This document shows positions 1 to 8,999 of a stretch of 64,000 nt of DNA, one piece after another. Under the pieces are notes generated by a model. It ran no database searches. It was not told where the DNA came from and was given only the letters and a program-made list of their open reading frames with translations. Source of the DNA: Atlantibacter hermannii (GTDB lineage Bacteria; Pseudomonadota; Gammaproteobacteria; Enterobacterales; Enterobacteriaceae); contig LR134136.1 in NCBI GenBank assembly GCA_900635495.1, positions 1,798,001-1,862,000 on the forward strand, written 5' to 3'. Each line of letters starts with the position of its first letter. The stretch's first letter is position 1. The position numbers were made by a program, and so were the translations under genes.

Positions 1-3000
1 GGTTGCAGCAGCGTGGCACGCAACTGGCTGTCGGCCGGCAGGCTGTTGTTGCGGTTGAATGTCGTAACCACGGCGTTATCAGGGCGATTCGCCAGCAGGC
101 GATAAAGATAGAGCGGACCGCCCGCTTTAGGACCGGTGCCGGACAGGCCTTCACCGCCGAACGGCTGAACGCCCACCACTGCGCCGACCATATTGCGGTT
201 GACGTACATATTGCCGACGCTGGCGCTGCCTGTGACCTGCGCGATGGTTTCATCTATACGGGTATGAACGCCCAGAGTCAGCCCGTAACCCGCCGCGTTG
301 ATTTGCTCAATCAGCGCAGGGAGGTTGCTGCGGTTGTAACGCACCACGTGCAGCACCGGACCAAACACCTCTTTTTTCAGCTCATCAAAACGCTCAAGCT
401 CAATCAGGGTCGGTTTGACGAAGGTGCCGCTTTGCCATTCACGGGCGTCGTCCTGATGCTCGCGCACCGCCTGGAAGACCGGACGGCCTTTGGCGCGCAT
501 CGCCTGAATGTGGTTCTCGATGTTTTCTTTGGCTTCGGCATCAATCACCGGGCCAATATCGGTGGTCAGACGTTCCGGATTACCCATACGACACTCGGCC
601 ATGGCGCCGCGCAGCATGGTCAGGGTGTGATCGGCAATGTCGTCCTGCAGGCACAGCACGCGTAGTGCCGAGCAGCGCTGGCCGGCGCTGTCGAATGCCG
701 AGGAGACCACATCCACCACGACCTGCTCAGTAAGGGCAGAGGAGTCGACAATCATGGCGTTCAGTCCACCGGTTTCGGCAATCAGCGGCGTTGGACGGCC
801 CTGCGGATCGAGACGGGTAGCGATATTACGTTGCAACAGTGTCGCGACCTCGGTCGAGCCGGTGAACATGACGCCGCGCACTCGCTCGTCGCCGGTCAAC
901 TGCGCGCCGACGGTTTCACCACGACCCGGCAGCAACTGCACAACCCCTGCCGGTACGCCCGCATCCAGAAGAATGCGCACGCCGATGGCGGCAATCAGCG
1001 GCGTTTGCTCGGCGGGTTTCGCCAGTACGCTGTTGCCTGCGGCCAGCGCCGCCGCAACCTGACCGGTAAAGATAGCCAGCGGGAAGTTCCACGGGCTGAT
1101 ACAAACCACCGGGCCGAGCGGACGATGGGTTTCGTTGTCGAAATCATCCCGAACCTGTCCGGCGTAGTAGCGCAGGAAGTCCACCGCTTCGCGCACTTCA
1201 GCAATGGCATTATTGAAGGTTTTCCCCGCTTCGCGTACCAGCACGCCAATCAGGGTTTGCATCTGGTCTTCCATCAGCACAGCCGCGCGCTCCAGAATAG
1301 CGGCTCGCTCCTGTGGCGGTGTCGCAAACCAGATCGGTGCATGGTTCACCGCACTTTGCAGCGCCAGGTTGACCTCATCCGGCGTGGTTTCGCGGGTATA
1401 GCCCACAATGTCCAGCGGTTCTGCCGGGTTGACCACCGGCGACATTTCGCCCTCCTGAACGGTGTCTTCCAGGATCGGCTGAGCCAGCCATTTCTGCGCC
1501 GCGCTGTTCAGCAATGCCGATGAGAGCGACGCCAGGCGGTGTTCGTTTGCCAGGTCGATACCGGCGGAGTTGGCGCGTCCGTTACCATACAGATCCACCG
1601 GGCGCGGAATACGCGGATGCGGCAGACCAGGAACACCTTCCTGCGCGGCGAGTTTTTCGACGGCGGCGACAGGGCAGGCCACCAGCTCATCCAGCGGCAG
1701 GGTGGCGTCGGCGATACGGTTAACGAACGAGGTGTTGGCACCGTTTTCCAGCAGGCGGCGCACCAGGTAAGCCAGCAGGGTTTCGTGGGTGCCGACCGGG
1801 GCGTAAATACGGCACGGACGGTTGAGTTTGCCGTCAGCCACTTTACCTACAACCTGCTCGTACAGCGGTTCACCCATGCCGTGCAGGCACTGGAACTCAT
1901 ACTGGCCGGGGTAGTAATTCTGTCCGGCGAGATGATAAATCGCCGACAGCGTATGGGCGTTATGGGTGGCGAACTGCGGATAAATCAGGTTAGGCACTGC
2001 CAACAGTTTTTTCGCGCAGGCGAGATAAGAGACATCGGTATACACCTTACGGGTATACACCGGATAGCCTTCCAGCCCTTCCACCTGGGCGCGTTTGATT
2101 TCGCTGTCCCAGTACGCGCCTTTCACCAGACGGATCATCAGACGGCGGCGGCTACGGGTTGCCAGATCAATCAGGTAATCAATCACGAACGGGCAGCGCT
2201 TCATATAGGCCTGAATGACAAAGCCGATGCCGTTCCAGCCAGCCAGCTCCGGTTCAAAACAGAGCTTCTCCAGCAGATCGAGGGAGATTTCCAGGCGATC
2301 GGCTTCTTCGGCATCGATGTTGATACCGATATCATACTGGCGGGCCAGCAGCGTCAGGGATTTCAGGCGCGGGTAAAGTTCTTCCATCACCCGGTCATAC
2401 TGGGCGCGGCTATAGCGCGGATGCAGCGCCGATAGCTTGATAGAGATCCCGGGGCCTTCATAAATGCCGCGACCATTCGAGGCTTTACCGATGGCATGAA
2501 TCGCCTGCTGATAAGAGACCATATAAGCCTGGGCATCGGCGGCGGTGAGCGCGGCTTCGCCGAGCATATCGTAGGAGTAACGGAAACCTTTCTCTTCCAG
2601 TTTACGGGCATTCGCCAGCGCTTCAGCAATGGTCTCGCCGGTAACAAACTGTTCGCCCATCAGGCGCATCGCCATATCCACGCCTTTGCGGATCAGCGGT
2701 TCGCCGCTCTTGCCAATAATCCGGTTCAGGGAGCGGGACAGGTTGGCTTCGTTGTGGGTGGAGACCAGACGGCCGGTAAATAACAGGCCCCAGGTCGCGG
2801 CGTTCACAAACAGCGACGGGCTGCGGCCAATGTGAGATTGCCAGTTGCCGTTACTGATTTTGTCGCGAATCAACGCATCGCGGGTCGCTTTATCGGGAAT
2901 ACGCAGTAACGCTTCCGCGAGGCACATCAGCGCCACGCCTTCCTGGGAAGAGAGCGAGAATTCCTGCAACAGGCTTTGCACCATGCCGGCACGCCCGGTG

Positions 3001-3425
3001 GCGGTTTTCTGGTTACGCAGTTTTTCCGCCAGTTTCCAAGCCAGCTGATGGGTCTGGCTGGACATTTCCGGCGACAATCGCGCCTGCTCCAGCAGCATTG
3101 GCACCGCGTCGGTTTCCGGACGACGCCATGCGGCGGTGATGGCAGCGCGATTAACGGATTGCGGCAGGATCTGCTCCGCGAATTCCAGGAACGGTTGGTG
3201 ATTTTCTTCGCTGGTGACGCCGCTGGCTTCATCGCTCTCATTGGCAGCGCCCGCCAGCAGGGCAGGGAGTTCCGGCAGCGTGTCGTTATTTTCCAGACGC
3301 TCCAGATAATTAAAAATGGCCTGCTTAATCAGCCAGTGGGGGGTGCGATCGATTTTTGACGCGGCGGACTTGATGCGCTCACGCGTCGCATCATCCAGTT
3401 TCACGCCCATGGTGGTGGTGCCCAT
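1..3425 (-). CDS. putA: Bifunctional proline dehydrogenase / P5C dehydrogenase and put repressor PutA (3' end outside window)
   Basis: PutA oxidises proline to glutamate in two steps at the inner membrane and, when proline is scarce, binds DNA to repress putA and putP. About 1141 codons are present; the C-terminus lies beyond the left edge (the E. coli protein is about 1320 aa). The N-terminus MGTTTMGVKLDDATRERIK is the ribbon-helix-helix DNA-binding domain. The proline dehydrogenase barrel follows, then the aldehyde dehydrogenase domain, whose cofactor-binding region includes FTGSTEVA and whose catalytic cysteine is in SAGQRCSALR. The frame is open throughout. The start is the ATG at 3425, which aligns with the E. 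coli start. It is divergent from putP across a 424-base control region carrying PutA-type sites. Identity is secure. Confidence 0.97.
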   Translation of the reverse strand, partial: MGTTTMGVKLDDATRERIKSAASKIDRTPHWLIKQAIFNYLERLENNDTLPELPALLAGAANESDEASGVTSEENHQPFLEFAEQILPQSVNRAAITAAWRRPETDAVPMLLEQARLSPEMSSQTHQLAWKLAEKLRNQKTATGRAGMVQSLLQEFSLSSQEGVALMCLAEALLRIPDKATRDALIRDKISNGNWQSHIGRSPSLFVNAATWGLLFTGRLVSTHNEANLSRSLNRIIGKSGEPLIRKGVDMAMRLMGEQFVTGETIAEALANARKLEEKGFRYSYDMLGEAALTAADAQAYMVSYQQAIHAIGKASNGRGIYEGPGISIKLSALHPRYSRAQYDRVMEELYPRLKSLTLLARQYDIGINIDAEEADRLEISLDLLEKLCFEPELAGWNGIGFVIQAYMKRCPFVIDYLIDLATRSRRRLMIRLVKGAYWDSEIKRAQVEGLEGYPVYTRKVYTDVSYLACAKKLLAVPNLIYPQFATHNAHTLSAIYHLAGQNYYPGQYEFQCLHGMGEPLYEQVVGKVADGKLNRPCRIYAPVGTHETLLAYLVRRLLENGANTSFVNRIADATLPLDELVACPVAAVEKLAAQEGVPGLPHPRIPRPVDLYGNGRANSAGIDLANEHRLASLSSALLNSAAQKWLAQPILEDTVQEGEMSPVVNPAEPLDIVGYTRETTPDEVNLALQSAVNHAPIWFATPPQERAAILERAAVLMEDQMQTLIGVLVREAGKTFNNAIAEVREAVDFLRYYAGQVRDDFDNETHRPLGPVVCISPWNFPLAIFTGQVAAALAAGNSVLAKPAEQTPLIAAIGVRILLDAGVPAGVVQLLPGRGETVGAQLTGDERVRGVMFTGSTEVATLLQRNIATRLDPQGRPTPLIAETGGLNAMIVDSSALTEQVVVDVVSSAFDSAGQRCSALRVLCLQDDIADHTLTMLRGAMAECRMGNPERLTTDIGPVIDAEAKENIENHIQAMRAKGRPVFQAVREHQDDAREWQSGTFVKPTLIELERFDELKKEVFGPVLHVVRYNRSNLPALIEQINAAGYGLTLGVHTRIDETIAQVTGSASVGNMYVNRNMVGAVVGVQPFGGEGLSGTGPKAGGPLYLYRLLANRPDNAVVTTFNRNNSLPADSQLRATLLQ

Positions 3426-3486
3426 GTTGCTAACTCCCGTATTTATTTTTGCTGTGGTGTTATCACGTAATCGCAATATCCATCAT

Positions 3487-3686
3487 GTTGCAACTTTGTG
3501 CAACCGTGTTAAATGTGACCGGCTTAGCAAGCTAATAAATGAATGAATTGTTAAATAAGAAAACGCGATGATCGAAAACACGTTCTGCGCTGTAGCCTAA
3601 GAAATACGGGCTGGTTAACAGTTTTTCAGGGTGCAACCACGAAAAAACGTGAGCAAGTGCAACCTCTGAAAATGACGTGCAATTTC
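3487..3686. promoter_or_regulatory. putA-putP divergent control region with repeated PutA operators
   Basis: The 3426-3849 interval carries several copies of the PutA recognition core GTTGCA or its complement TGCAAC: GTTGCAAC at 3487-3494, TGCAAC at 3499-3504, 3632-3637 and 3658-3663, and a degenerate copy (GTGCAA) near 3677. E. coli PutA is known to repress both genes from several GTTGCA sites in the same interval. The clustering is seen directly; binding is inferred from that precedent. Two sites lie close to the putA side and the rest nearer putP. Confidence 0.75.
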
Positions 3687-3849
3687 TGGGGTGAATTTGT
3701 TGTGAATGAGGTGTTAAATCGATTGTGAATAAAAACCGCTTACGGCAGGATACTGCTCCTTAAAGATTGACTATAACGAAGCTGCTGCGTTCCGGCGGCC
3801 AATAAACGAACGGTTTATGCCGTCCGTGATCCCATTTGGAGAGATAGGC

Positions 3850-5358
3850 ATGACAACAAGCACACCGATGGTGGTGACTTTCCTGGTTTATATCTTTGGC
3901 ATGATACTGATAGGGTTTATCGCCTGGCGTTCGACCAAAAACTTTGATGACTACATTCTTGGCGGCCGCAGTCTGGGCAGCGTGGTGACGGCGCTGTCCG
4001 CAGGTGCATCGGACATGTCCGGCTGGTTATTGATGGGCTTGCCTGGCGCGATTTTCATCGCCGGTATTTCGGAAAGCTGGATCGCCATCGGCCTTACCGT
4101 TGGCGCATGGATCAACTGGAAATTGGTGGCCGGGCGTCTGCGCGTGCATACCGAGTACAACAATAACGCCCTAACGTTACCGGATTATTTCACCAGCCGT
4201 TTTGAAGATAAGAGCCGTGCGCTGCGCATCATCTCCGCGCTGGTGATTCTGTTGTTCTTCACTATCTACTGTGCATCCGGCATTGTGGCTGGGGCGCGTC
4301 TGTTTGAAAGCACCTTCGGCATGAGTTATGAAACGGCGCTGTGGGCCGGGGCGGCGGCGACCATCCTCTATACCTTTATCGGTGGATTCCTCGCAGTAAG
4401 CTGGACCGATACTGTCCAGGCAACCCTGATGATTTTTGCGCTGATCCTGACGCCGGTGATCGTGATTCTTGCGGTTGGCGGGCTGGGTGATTCGCTGGAA
4501 GTGATTAAGCAAAAAAGCATCGAAAACGTCGATATGCTGAAAGGGCTGAACCTTGTCGCCATTATTTCCCTGATGGGCTGGGGCCTGGGTTACTTCGGAC
4601 AGCCGCACATTCTGGCGCGCTTTATGGCGGCGGATTCCCATCACACCATCGTGCATGCGCGCCGTATCAGTATGGCCTGGATGATCCTCTGCCTGGCAGG
4701 CGCGGTGGCCGTGGGCTTCTTCGGTATTGCTTACTTCAACGAGAACCCGACGCTGGCCGCATCGGTTAACCAGAACAGCGAGCGCGTGTTTATTGAACTG
4801 ACACAAATTCTGTTTAATCCGTGGATCGCCGGGATTCTACTGTCAGCCATTCTGGCGGCGGTAATGTCGACCCTGAGCTGCCAGTTACTGGTGTGCTCAA
4901 GCGCCATCACCGAAGATCTGTATAAAGCGTTCTTCCGCAAAAATGCCAGCCAGCGTGAGCTGGTGTGGGTAGGGCGGATGATGGTGCTGGTGGTGGCGCT
5001 GGTGGCAATTGCCCTGGCGGCTAACCCGGAAAACCGCGTTCTCGGCCTGGTGAGCTACGCCTGGGCGGGCTTCGGCGCGGCATTTGGTCCGGTGGTCCTG
5101 TTCTCGGTAATGTGGTCGCGGATGACCCGCAACGGCGCCCTGGTGGGCATGATTATCGGCGCGGTGACCGTCATCGTCTGGAAACAGTTCGCCTGGTTCG
5201 GGCTGTATGAAATCATCCCTGGCTTCATCTTCGCGAGCCTGGGCATTGTGGTGGTGAGCCTGATGGGCAAAGCGCCGTCAACCTCGATGCTCTCGCGCTT
5301 CGAGAAAGCGGATCAGGTTTACCACACGCCAGCGCCGTCAAAAGCGCATGCGCAGTAA
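3850..5358 (+). CDS. putP: Sodium/proline symporter PutP
   Basis: Inner-membrane Na+-coupled proline importer of the sodium:solute symporter family, 502 aa like E. coli PutP. The N-terminus runs TTSTPMVVTFLVYIFGMILI, followed by about 13 hydrophobic helices. The ligand/Na+ region ASDMSGWLLMGLPGA and the family signature around GFGAAFGPVVLFS are intact. An upstream in-frame ATG exists at 3817, but the ATG at 3850 has a GGAGAG ribosome site and matches the family start. It supplies the substrate for PutA, from which it is divergently transcribed. A terminator follows the stop. Confidence 0.97.
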   Translation: MTTSTPMVVTFLVYIFGMILIGFIAWRSTKNFDDYILGGRSLGSVVTALSAGASDMSGWLLMGLPGAIFIAGISESWIAIGLTVGAWINWKLVAGRLRVHTEYNNNALTLPDYFTSRFEDKSRALRIISALVILLFFTIYCASGIVAGARLFESTFGMSYETALWAGAAATILYTFIGGFLAVSWTDTVQATLMIFALILTPVIVILAVGGLGDSLEVIKQKSIENVDMLKGLNLVAIISLMGWGLGYFGQPHILARFMAADSHHTIVHARRISMAWMILCLAGAVAVGFFGIAYFNENPTLAASVNQNSERVFIELTQILFNPWIAGILLSAILAAVMSTLSCQLLVCSSAITEDLYKAFFRKNASQRELVWVGRMMVLVVALVAIALAANPENRVLGLVSYAWAGFGAAFGPVVLFSVMWSRMTRNGALVGMIIGAVTVIVWKQFAWFGLYEIIPGFIFASLGIVVVSLMGKAPSTSMLSRFEKADQVYHTPAPSKAHAQ

Positions 5359-5375
5359 GCCTGAACAAAATCAGT

Positions 5376-5399
5376 AAGCCGGGGAAACCCGGCTTTTTT
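5376..5399 (+). terminator. Intrinsic terminator of putP
   Basis: Stem AAGCCGGG/CCCGGCTT closed by a short A-rich loop and followed by six T residues, 17 bases after the putP stop codon. Confidence 0.9.
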
Positions 5400-5514
5400 C
5401 TGCTCACTATTCAGCGCGTCCCCTTTTTTTGAGGGTGCTGATTTGCATTTATTCACGATTAAGTCATAAATTTTTTGTATGACTATCTCCCTGAAATAAA
5501 TCTGTAAAATTTCG

Positions 5515-5532
5515 CTGTCATAACTGTCACAT
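5515..5532 (+). promoter_or_regulatory. Probable PhoB box upstream of phoH
   Basis: CTGTCATAACTGTCACAT contains two CTGTCA repeats, the hallmark of Pho boxes. phoH of E. coli is known to be PhoB-activated. The repeats here start 9 bases apart rather than the usual 11, so either the site is atypical or bases were lost in this error-prone sequence. Confidence 0.55.
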
Positions 5533-5655
5533 CAGCCGGTTTGCACTATCGTTGTAAATAAGTAAAAAATTTGTTGCAGTTGTGCTAATTTTTACTGAGA
5601 GAAAGTAGTGCATGAGTTCCCGGTTGTGAACCTGGATTCACTATGGAGATCGCGG

Positions 5656-5912
5656 ATGACAGCGTCCTGTAATGGACAAACCCCATTTCAACGTTTCACA
5701 CTCTCGCCGGGTGAGCCCTCTCCCGGTAACGCTTTCTTCACTATCAATATTCCCGAATTTGCGCTTTTTACCGATGTTATTGATGCGGCGGATCAGGCGT
5801 ACGCGTTTGCCCGTCGTATCACTCTAACCGGCAGTCTGTGGCTTACAAGGAAGCCAAACCTCATATGTTCGTGCGCATCAACGCGTGCCTTTGGGCGACG
5901 CGTAATATGTAA
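5656..5912 (+). CDS. Possible small hypothetical protein upstream of phoH (one frameshift)
   Basis: The ATG at 5656 has a well-spaced GGAG and opens a frame whose product looks protein-like (MTASCNGQTPFQRFTLSPG... then FFTINIPEFALF...). The frame continues as plausible protein only if one base is restored near 5836-5840. It then reads VAYKEAKPHMFVRINACLW and stops with TAA at 5910-5912, giving about 85 aa. I do not recognise the family. It lies between the PhoB-like box and phoH, 23 bases before the phoH start, so it could be a phoH-cotranscribed small gene. The alternative is an untranslated leader: the region contains hairpins such as CCGGG...CCCGG near 5706-5723. Confidence 0.4.
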
Positions 5913-5935
5913 ACCAACTATTCAAGGTGCCATCC

Positions 5936-6724
5936 ATGGGAAGACAAAAAGCAGTGATCAAAGCTCGTCGCGAAGCAAAACGTGTGCTGAGACGCGACTC
6001 ACGTAGTCATAAACAACGTGAAGAAGAATCGGTCACCTCGCTTGTGCAAATGAGTGGTGTTGAAGCTATCGGTATGGCGCGCGACAGTCGCGACCTTTCG
6101 CCGATAGTGGCGCGGACCGACGCGCAGGAGATTTACCTCAACGCCATTGAGAGCAAAAAACTGATATTCGCGACCGGCGAAGCCGGCTGTGGCAAAACGT
6201 TTATCAGTGCGGCGAAAGCCGCGGAGGCCCTGATACATAAGGATGTCGACAGGATTATCGTGACCCGCCCGGTATTACAGGCCGACGAAGATCTCGGCTT
6301 TTTGCCCGGCGACATCTCCGAGAAGTTCGCGCCGTATTTTCGCCCCGTCTACGACGTGCTGGTGAAACGCCTCGGTGCCTCTTTTATGCAGTATTGCCTG
6401 CGTCCGGAGATTGGTAAGGTTGAGATCGCGCCCTTTGCCTATATGCGCGGCCGAACCTTTGAGAATGCGGTGGTGATTCTGGACGAGGCCCAGAACGTCA
6501 CGGCGGCCCAAATGAAAATGTTTTTAACCCGCCTCGGGGAAAACGTCACGGTTATCGTCAATGGCGATATCACCCAGTGTGATTTGCCATCCGGTGTTCG
6601 TTCTGGATTGAGCGATGCGCTCGAACGTTTTGAAGATGATGAAATGGTTAGCGTAGTGCGCTTCGGTAAAGAAGATTGCGTCCGCTCGGCCCTGTGCCAG
6701 CGAACGCTGCTCGCTTACGGCTAA
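5936..6724 (+). CDS. phoH: Phosphate-starvation-inducible ATPase PhoH
   Basis: Cytoplasmic P-loop ATPase of the PhoH family, 262 aa. It shows a basic N-terminus (MGRQKAVIKARREAKR), Walker A GEAGCGKT, Walker B VVILDEAQN and the helicase-like sensor VIVNGDITQCD. The start at 5936 matches the E. coli product; an in-frame GTG at 5927 would add three residues. Family members are induced by phosphate limitation and are proposed to act on RNA; the exact role is not settled. Closely followed by a shared terminator with the converging dicarboxylate carrier gene. Confidence 0.95.
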   Translation: MGRQKAVIKARREAKRVLRRDSRSHKQREEESVTSLVQMSGVEAIGMARDSRDLSPIVARTDAQEIYLNAIESKKLIFATGEAGCGKTFISAAKAAEALIHKDVDRIIVTRPVLQADEDLGFLPGDISEKFAPYFRPVYDVLVKRLGASFMQYCLRPEIGKVEIAPFAYMRGRTFENAVVILDEAQNVTAAQMKMFLTRLGENVTVIVNGDITQCDLPSGVRSGLSDALERFEDDEMVSVVRFGKEDCVRSALCQRTLLAYG

Positions 6725-6742
6725 CGGTTATGCATTAACTCA

Positions 6743-6772
6743 CAAACCCGCGCTTGCGCGGGTTTGCTGTTT
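6743..6772. terminator. Bidirectional hairpin between phoH and the dicarboxylate carrier gene
   Basis: Perfect 11-base stem CAAACCCGCGC/GCGCGGGTTTG with a two-base loop, placed between two converging genes. The T-run is short. Confidence 0.75.
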
Positions 6773-6779
6773 CTGAGGC

Positions 6780-8123
6780 TTAGAACAGGACGGAAACCAA
6801 CAGGTAACTGGCTAAACAGGCGCAGCTTACGCCAATCAATCCCGGAATGATAAAGCTGTGGTTGAGGATAAACTTCCCGATGCGCGTGGTGCCGGAGCGG
6901 TCAAAACCGATGCAGGCCAGATCGCTGGGGTAGGTCGGCAGAATAAAATAGCCGTAAGAGGCCGGGAAAAACGCTATCAGCATTTTGGGTTCGACGCCGA
7001 GCATCAGGCCCATGGGCGCCACTGCGGTCAACGCCGCCGCCTGGCTGTTTACCAGTTTGGAGACTAAAAACAGCACCAGCGCGTAGGTCCACGGATGGGT
7101 TTTCACCACGCCCTCAAGCGCCATTTTGAGCTCGTCCAGATGCGCCTGGAAAAAGGTGTCGCTCATCCATGCCACGCCGAACACGGAGAAAATGGCGACC
7201 ATCCCCGCTTTAAACACCGCGCCGTTGGAAATCGCCGCCGGATTCACTTTGCAGACAATCAGCATGATCGCGCCGGCGATCAGCATCATCATCTGGATCA
7301 CCAGGTTCATGGAAAGCGGCTTCATAACCCCTTTCACTTCAAACGCCGGACGCAGATCCTGGATCGCACCGAGTAAAACCACTACCAGAATACCGGCAAA
7401 GAAAATCCAGGTTGACCACCAGGCCTGTTTCGGGAACACCTGGTTCATCAGGGTTTCGGTGGAGCCAAAAATGAATTCGCGCTGTTTCGGATCTTTGATT
7501 TTTTCCTGGAACTCGCGATCGTCTTCAAGATTTTTGCCGCGGCGCAGACTCCATAACGCAGCAATCAGCACGCCGAACAGCGAAGCCGGGACCGACACGG
7601 CCAGAATCTCCAGAATACCGAACGCCTGCCCGACGCCATGGTTGGCGGCGATAATCGAGACCAGCGATACCACGGCCACCGAAACCGGCGATGCGGTGAT
7701 CGCCATTTGCGAGGCGATAGATGCCACCGCCATAGGACGTTCCGGGCGGATACCCTTTTTCAGGGCAATGTCGGCAATGATCGGGAACATGGTGTAGACC
7801 ACATGTCCGGTGCCGCACAGAAAGGTCAGGGTCCAGGTGGTGAACGGCGCGAGCAGGGTAATATGCTGGGGATGACGACGCAGTAATTTCTCGGCGAACT
7901 GCATCATGACGTTCAGGCCGCCTGCGGTTTGTAACGTCGCCGCGCAGCCGATAACCGCCAGAATGGTGAGCATGACTTCCACCGGGGGTTTACCCGGCTC
8001 AAGACCGAAAACGAATGTCAGAATGAATAACCCAATGCCGCTAATGAGGCCGAGCCCCATACCGCCAAAGCGGGTGCCCACCAGCAGGCACAGAATAATG
8101 ACAATAAACTCGACAGTTATCAT
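6780..8123 (-). CDS. Anaerobic C4-dicarboxylate transporter, DcuA/DcuB family
   Basis: Inner-membrane carrier of 447 aa, the usual size for DcuA/DcuB, which exchange fumarate, malate or aspartate for succinate in anaerobic growth. Family blocks are clear: LEPGKPPVEVMLTILAVIG near the N-terminus, FLCGTGHVVYTMFPII, GIRPERPMAVASIASQM, KLVNSQAAALTAVAP and the C-terminal ILPTYPSDLACIGFDRSG. The ATG at 8123 has AAGGA six bases upstream; an upstream in-frame extension lacks this. It resembles DcuB in several blocks, but I cannot decide DcuA versus DcuB or a third paralogue. E. coli has neither dcuA nor dcuB at this position. No FNR palindrome was found upstream by eye. Confidence 0.9.
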   Translation of the reverse strand: MITVEFIVIILCLLVGTRFGGMGLGLISGIGLFILTFVFGLEPGKPPVEVMLTILAVIGCAATLQTAGGLNVMMQFAEKLLRRHPQHITLLAPFTTWTLTFLCGTGHVVYTMFPIIADIALKKGIRPERPMAVASIASQMAITASPVSVAVVSLVSIIAANHGVGQAFGILEILAVSVPASLFGVLIAALWSLRRGKNLEDDREFQEKIKDPKQREFIFGSTETLMNQVFPKQAWWSTWIFFAGILVVVLLGAIQDLRPAFEVKGVMKPLSMNLVIQMMMLIAGAIMLIVCKVNPAAISNGAVFKAGMVAIFSVFGVAWMSDTFFQAHLDELKMALEGVVKTHPWTYALVLFLVSKLVNSQAAALTAVAPMGLMLGVEPKMLIAFFPASYGYFILPTYPSDLACIGFDRSGTTRIGKFILNHSFIIPGLIGVSCACLASYLLVSVLF

Positions 8124-8498
8124 AACAATCCTTGAAAGTTTAAGTGTTAACGGCCCAAGCATTACAAATTGTAAGGGTAATCATTGAGAGGTAGATCTTA
8201 TTTACGGTAAGAGAAGAGAAAACATTTAACTAATTACTTTTCATTAACATGAATAATCACAATTAATAACGTTGGCGGGAATACGCTGCGCGAAAATATA
8301 TATTTCAGACATAACAGAGAGGGTTTATTTAATATAAAGACACAAGAAGAGACATTTTTTGGCACGATATAAAAACGCTAAGTTAAAAAATCACTATGAC
8401 GTGTTGGGTATCAAATGTTCACTGGCATAAACCTCTGTTTCTGATGTAAAACAGATTTTCTGAGGAGGCGTAAAACCTCCTCGTACCGCGAAATTGAT
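8124..8498. other. Non-coding interval upstream of the dicarboxylate carrier gene
   Basis: An AT-rich 375-base stretch that must hold the promoter of the dicarboxylate carrier and the 3' region of ftnB. No convincing ORF and no perfect regulator palindrome seen. TCCTCGTACC near 8480 follows the ftnB stop, within a weak GAGGAGGC/CCTCCTC hairpin (8461-8482) that may terminate ftnB. Confidence 0.4.
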
Positions 8499-8999
8499 TT
8501 AGTGATAGCGATCGATCACGCCAACCAGATAGTGGTCGGTTTGCTGCATGTTGATGCCCGCTTTTTTAGCGCTGCGCACTTCATCCAGAATGATTTGCAA
8601 CAGCGTCCCGTCCACGATTTCCTCTTTTCTGTATCGCTTCAGGAAGTTAATCGCTGACTTATCGTTGGCTGCCTTGGCGTCTTCCGTCAAAGAGGTCAGC
8701 GCATTAATGCGCTTCTGGTAATCGCTCACCGTCTGCTCAAACAGATCTTCCAGGGTGGAAAATTCACCGCACCGGGCGTGTTGCTCCTGTAACACCGGCG
8801 TGGCGCCGCTCTGTTTGATGTATTCGAACATGCGCATCATTTGCGTCACCGTATTTTGCGCCTGATGACGCAAAAATAGTGCGGTGCCATTAAGGCTATT
8901 CTCGCTGCACCTCTGGCTGAGCTGAAGATACAAATTTGAGGTATAAAACTCCTGATTCATTTGCGCATTCAGTTTTTGAACTATTCCGCTAGCGATCAT
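8499..8999 (-). CDS. ftnB: Ferritin-like protein FtnB
   Basis: Cytoplasmic bacterial ferritin homologue, 166 aa (E. coli FtnB 167). The family start IVQKLNAQMNQEFYTSNLYL includes the iron ligand Glu17. The position of the usual second ferroxidase pair reads QAQNTVTQMM instead of the Glu/His found in FtnA, as is also seen in E. coli FtnB. The C-terminal helix reads LLQIILDEVRSAKKAG. ATG at 8999 with AAGGAAG upstream. As in E. coli, it lies beside araF and is divergent from it. FtnB is linked to iron handling and Fe-S repair under oxidative stress in Salmonella. Confidence 0.92.
   Translation of the reverse strand: MIASGIVQKLNAQMNQEFYTSNLYLQLSQRCSENSLNGTALFLRHQAQNTVTQMMRMFEYIKQSGATPVLQEQHARCGEFSTLEDLFEQTVSDYQKRINALTSLTEDAKAANDKSAINFLKRYRKEEIVDGTLLQIILDEVRSAKKAGINMQQTDHYLVGVIDRYH

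Noticed and set aside
1539..2435. Long plus-strand open frames across putA
   Set aside because: They all lie in one frame antisense to putA, as expected for a GC-rich coding gene, and have no protein features. Their continuity also shows that putA has no frameshift.
4177..4806. Long minus-strand open frame within putP
   Set aside because: Shadow of the intact putP frame; putP is secure along its full length.
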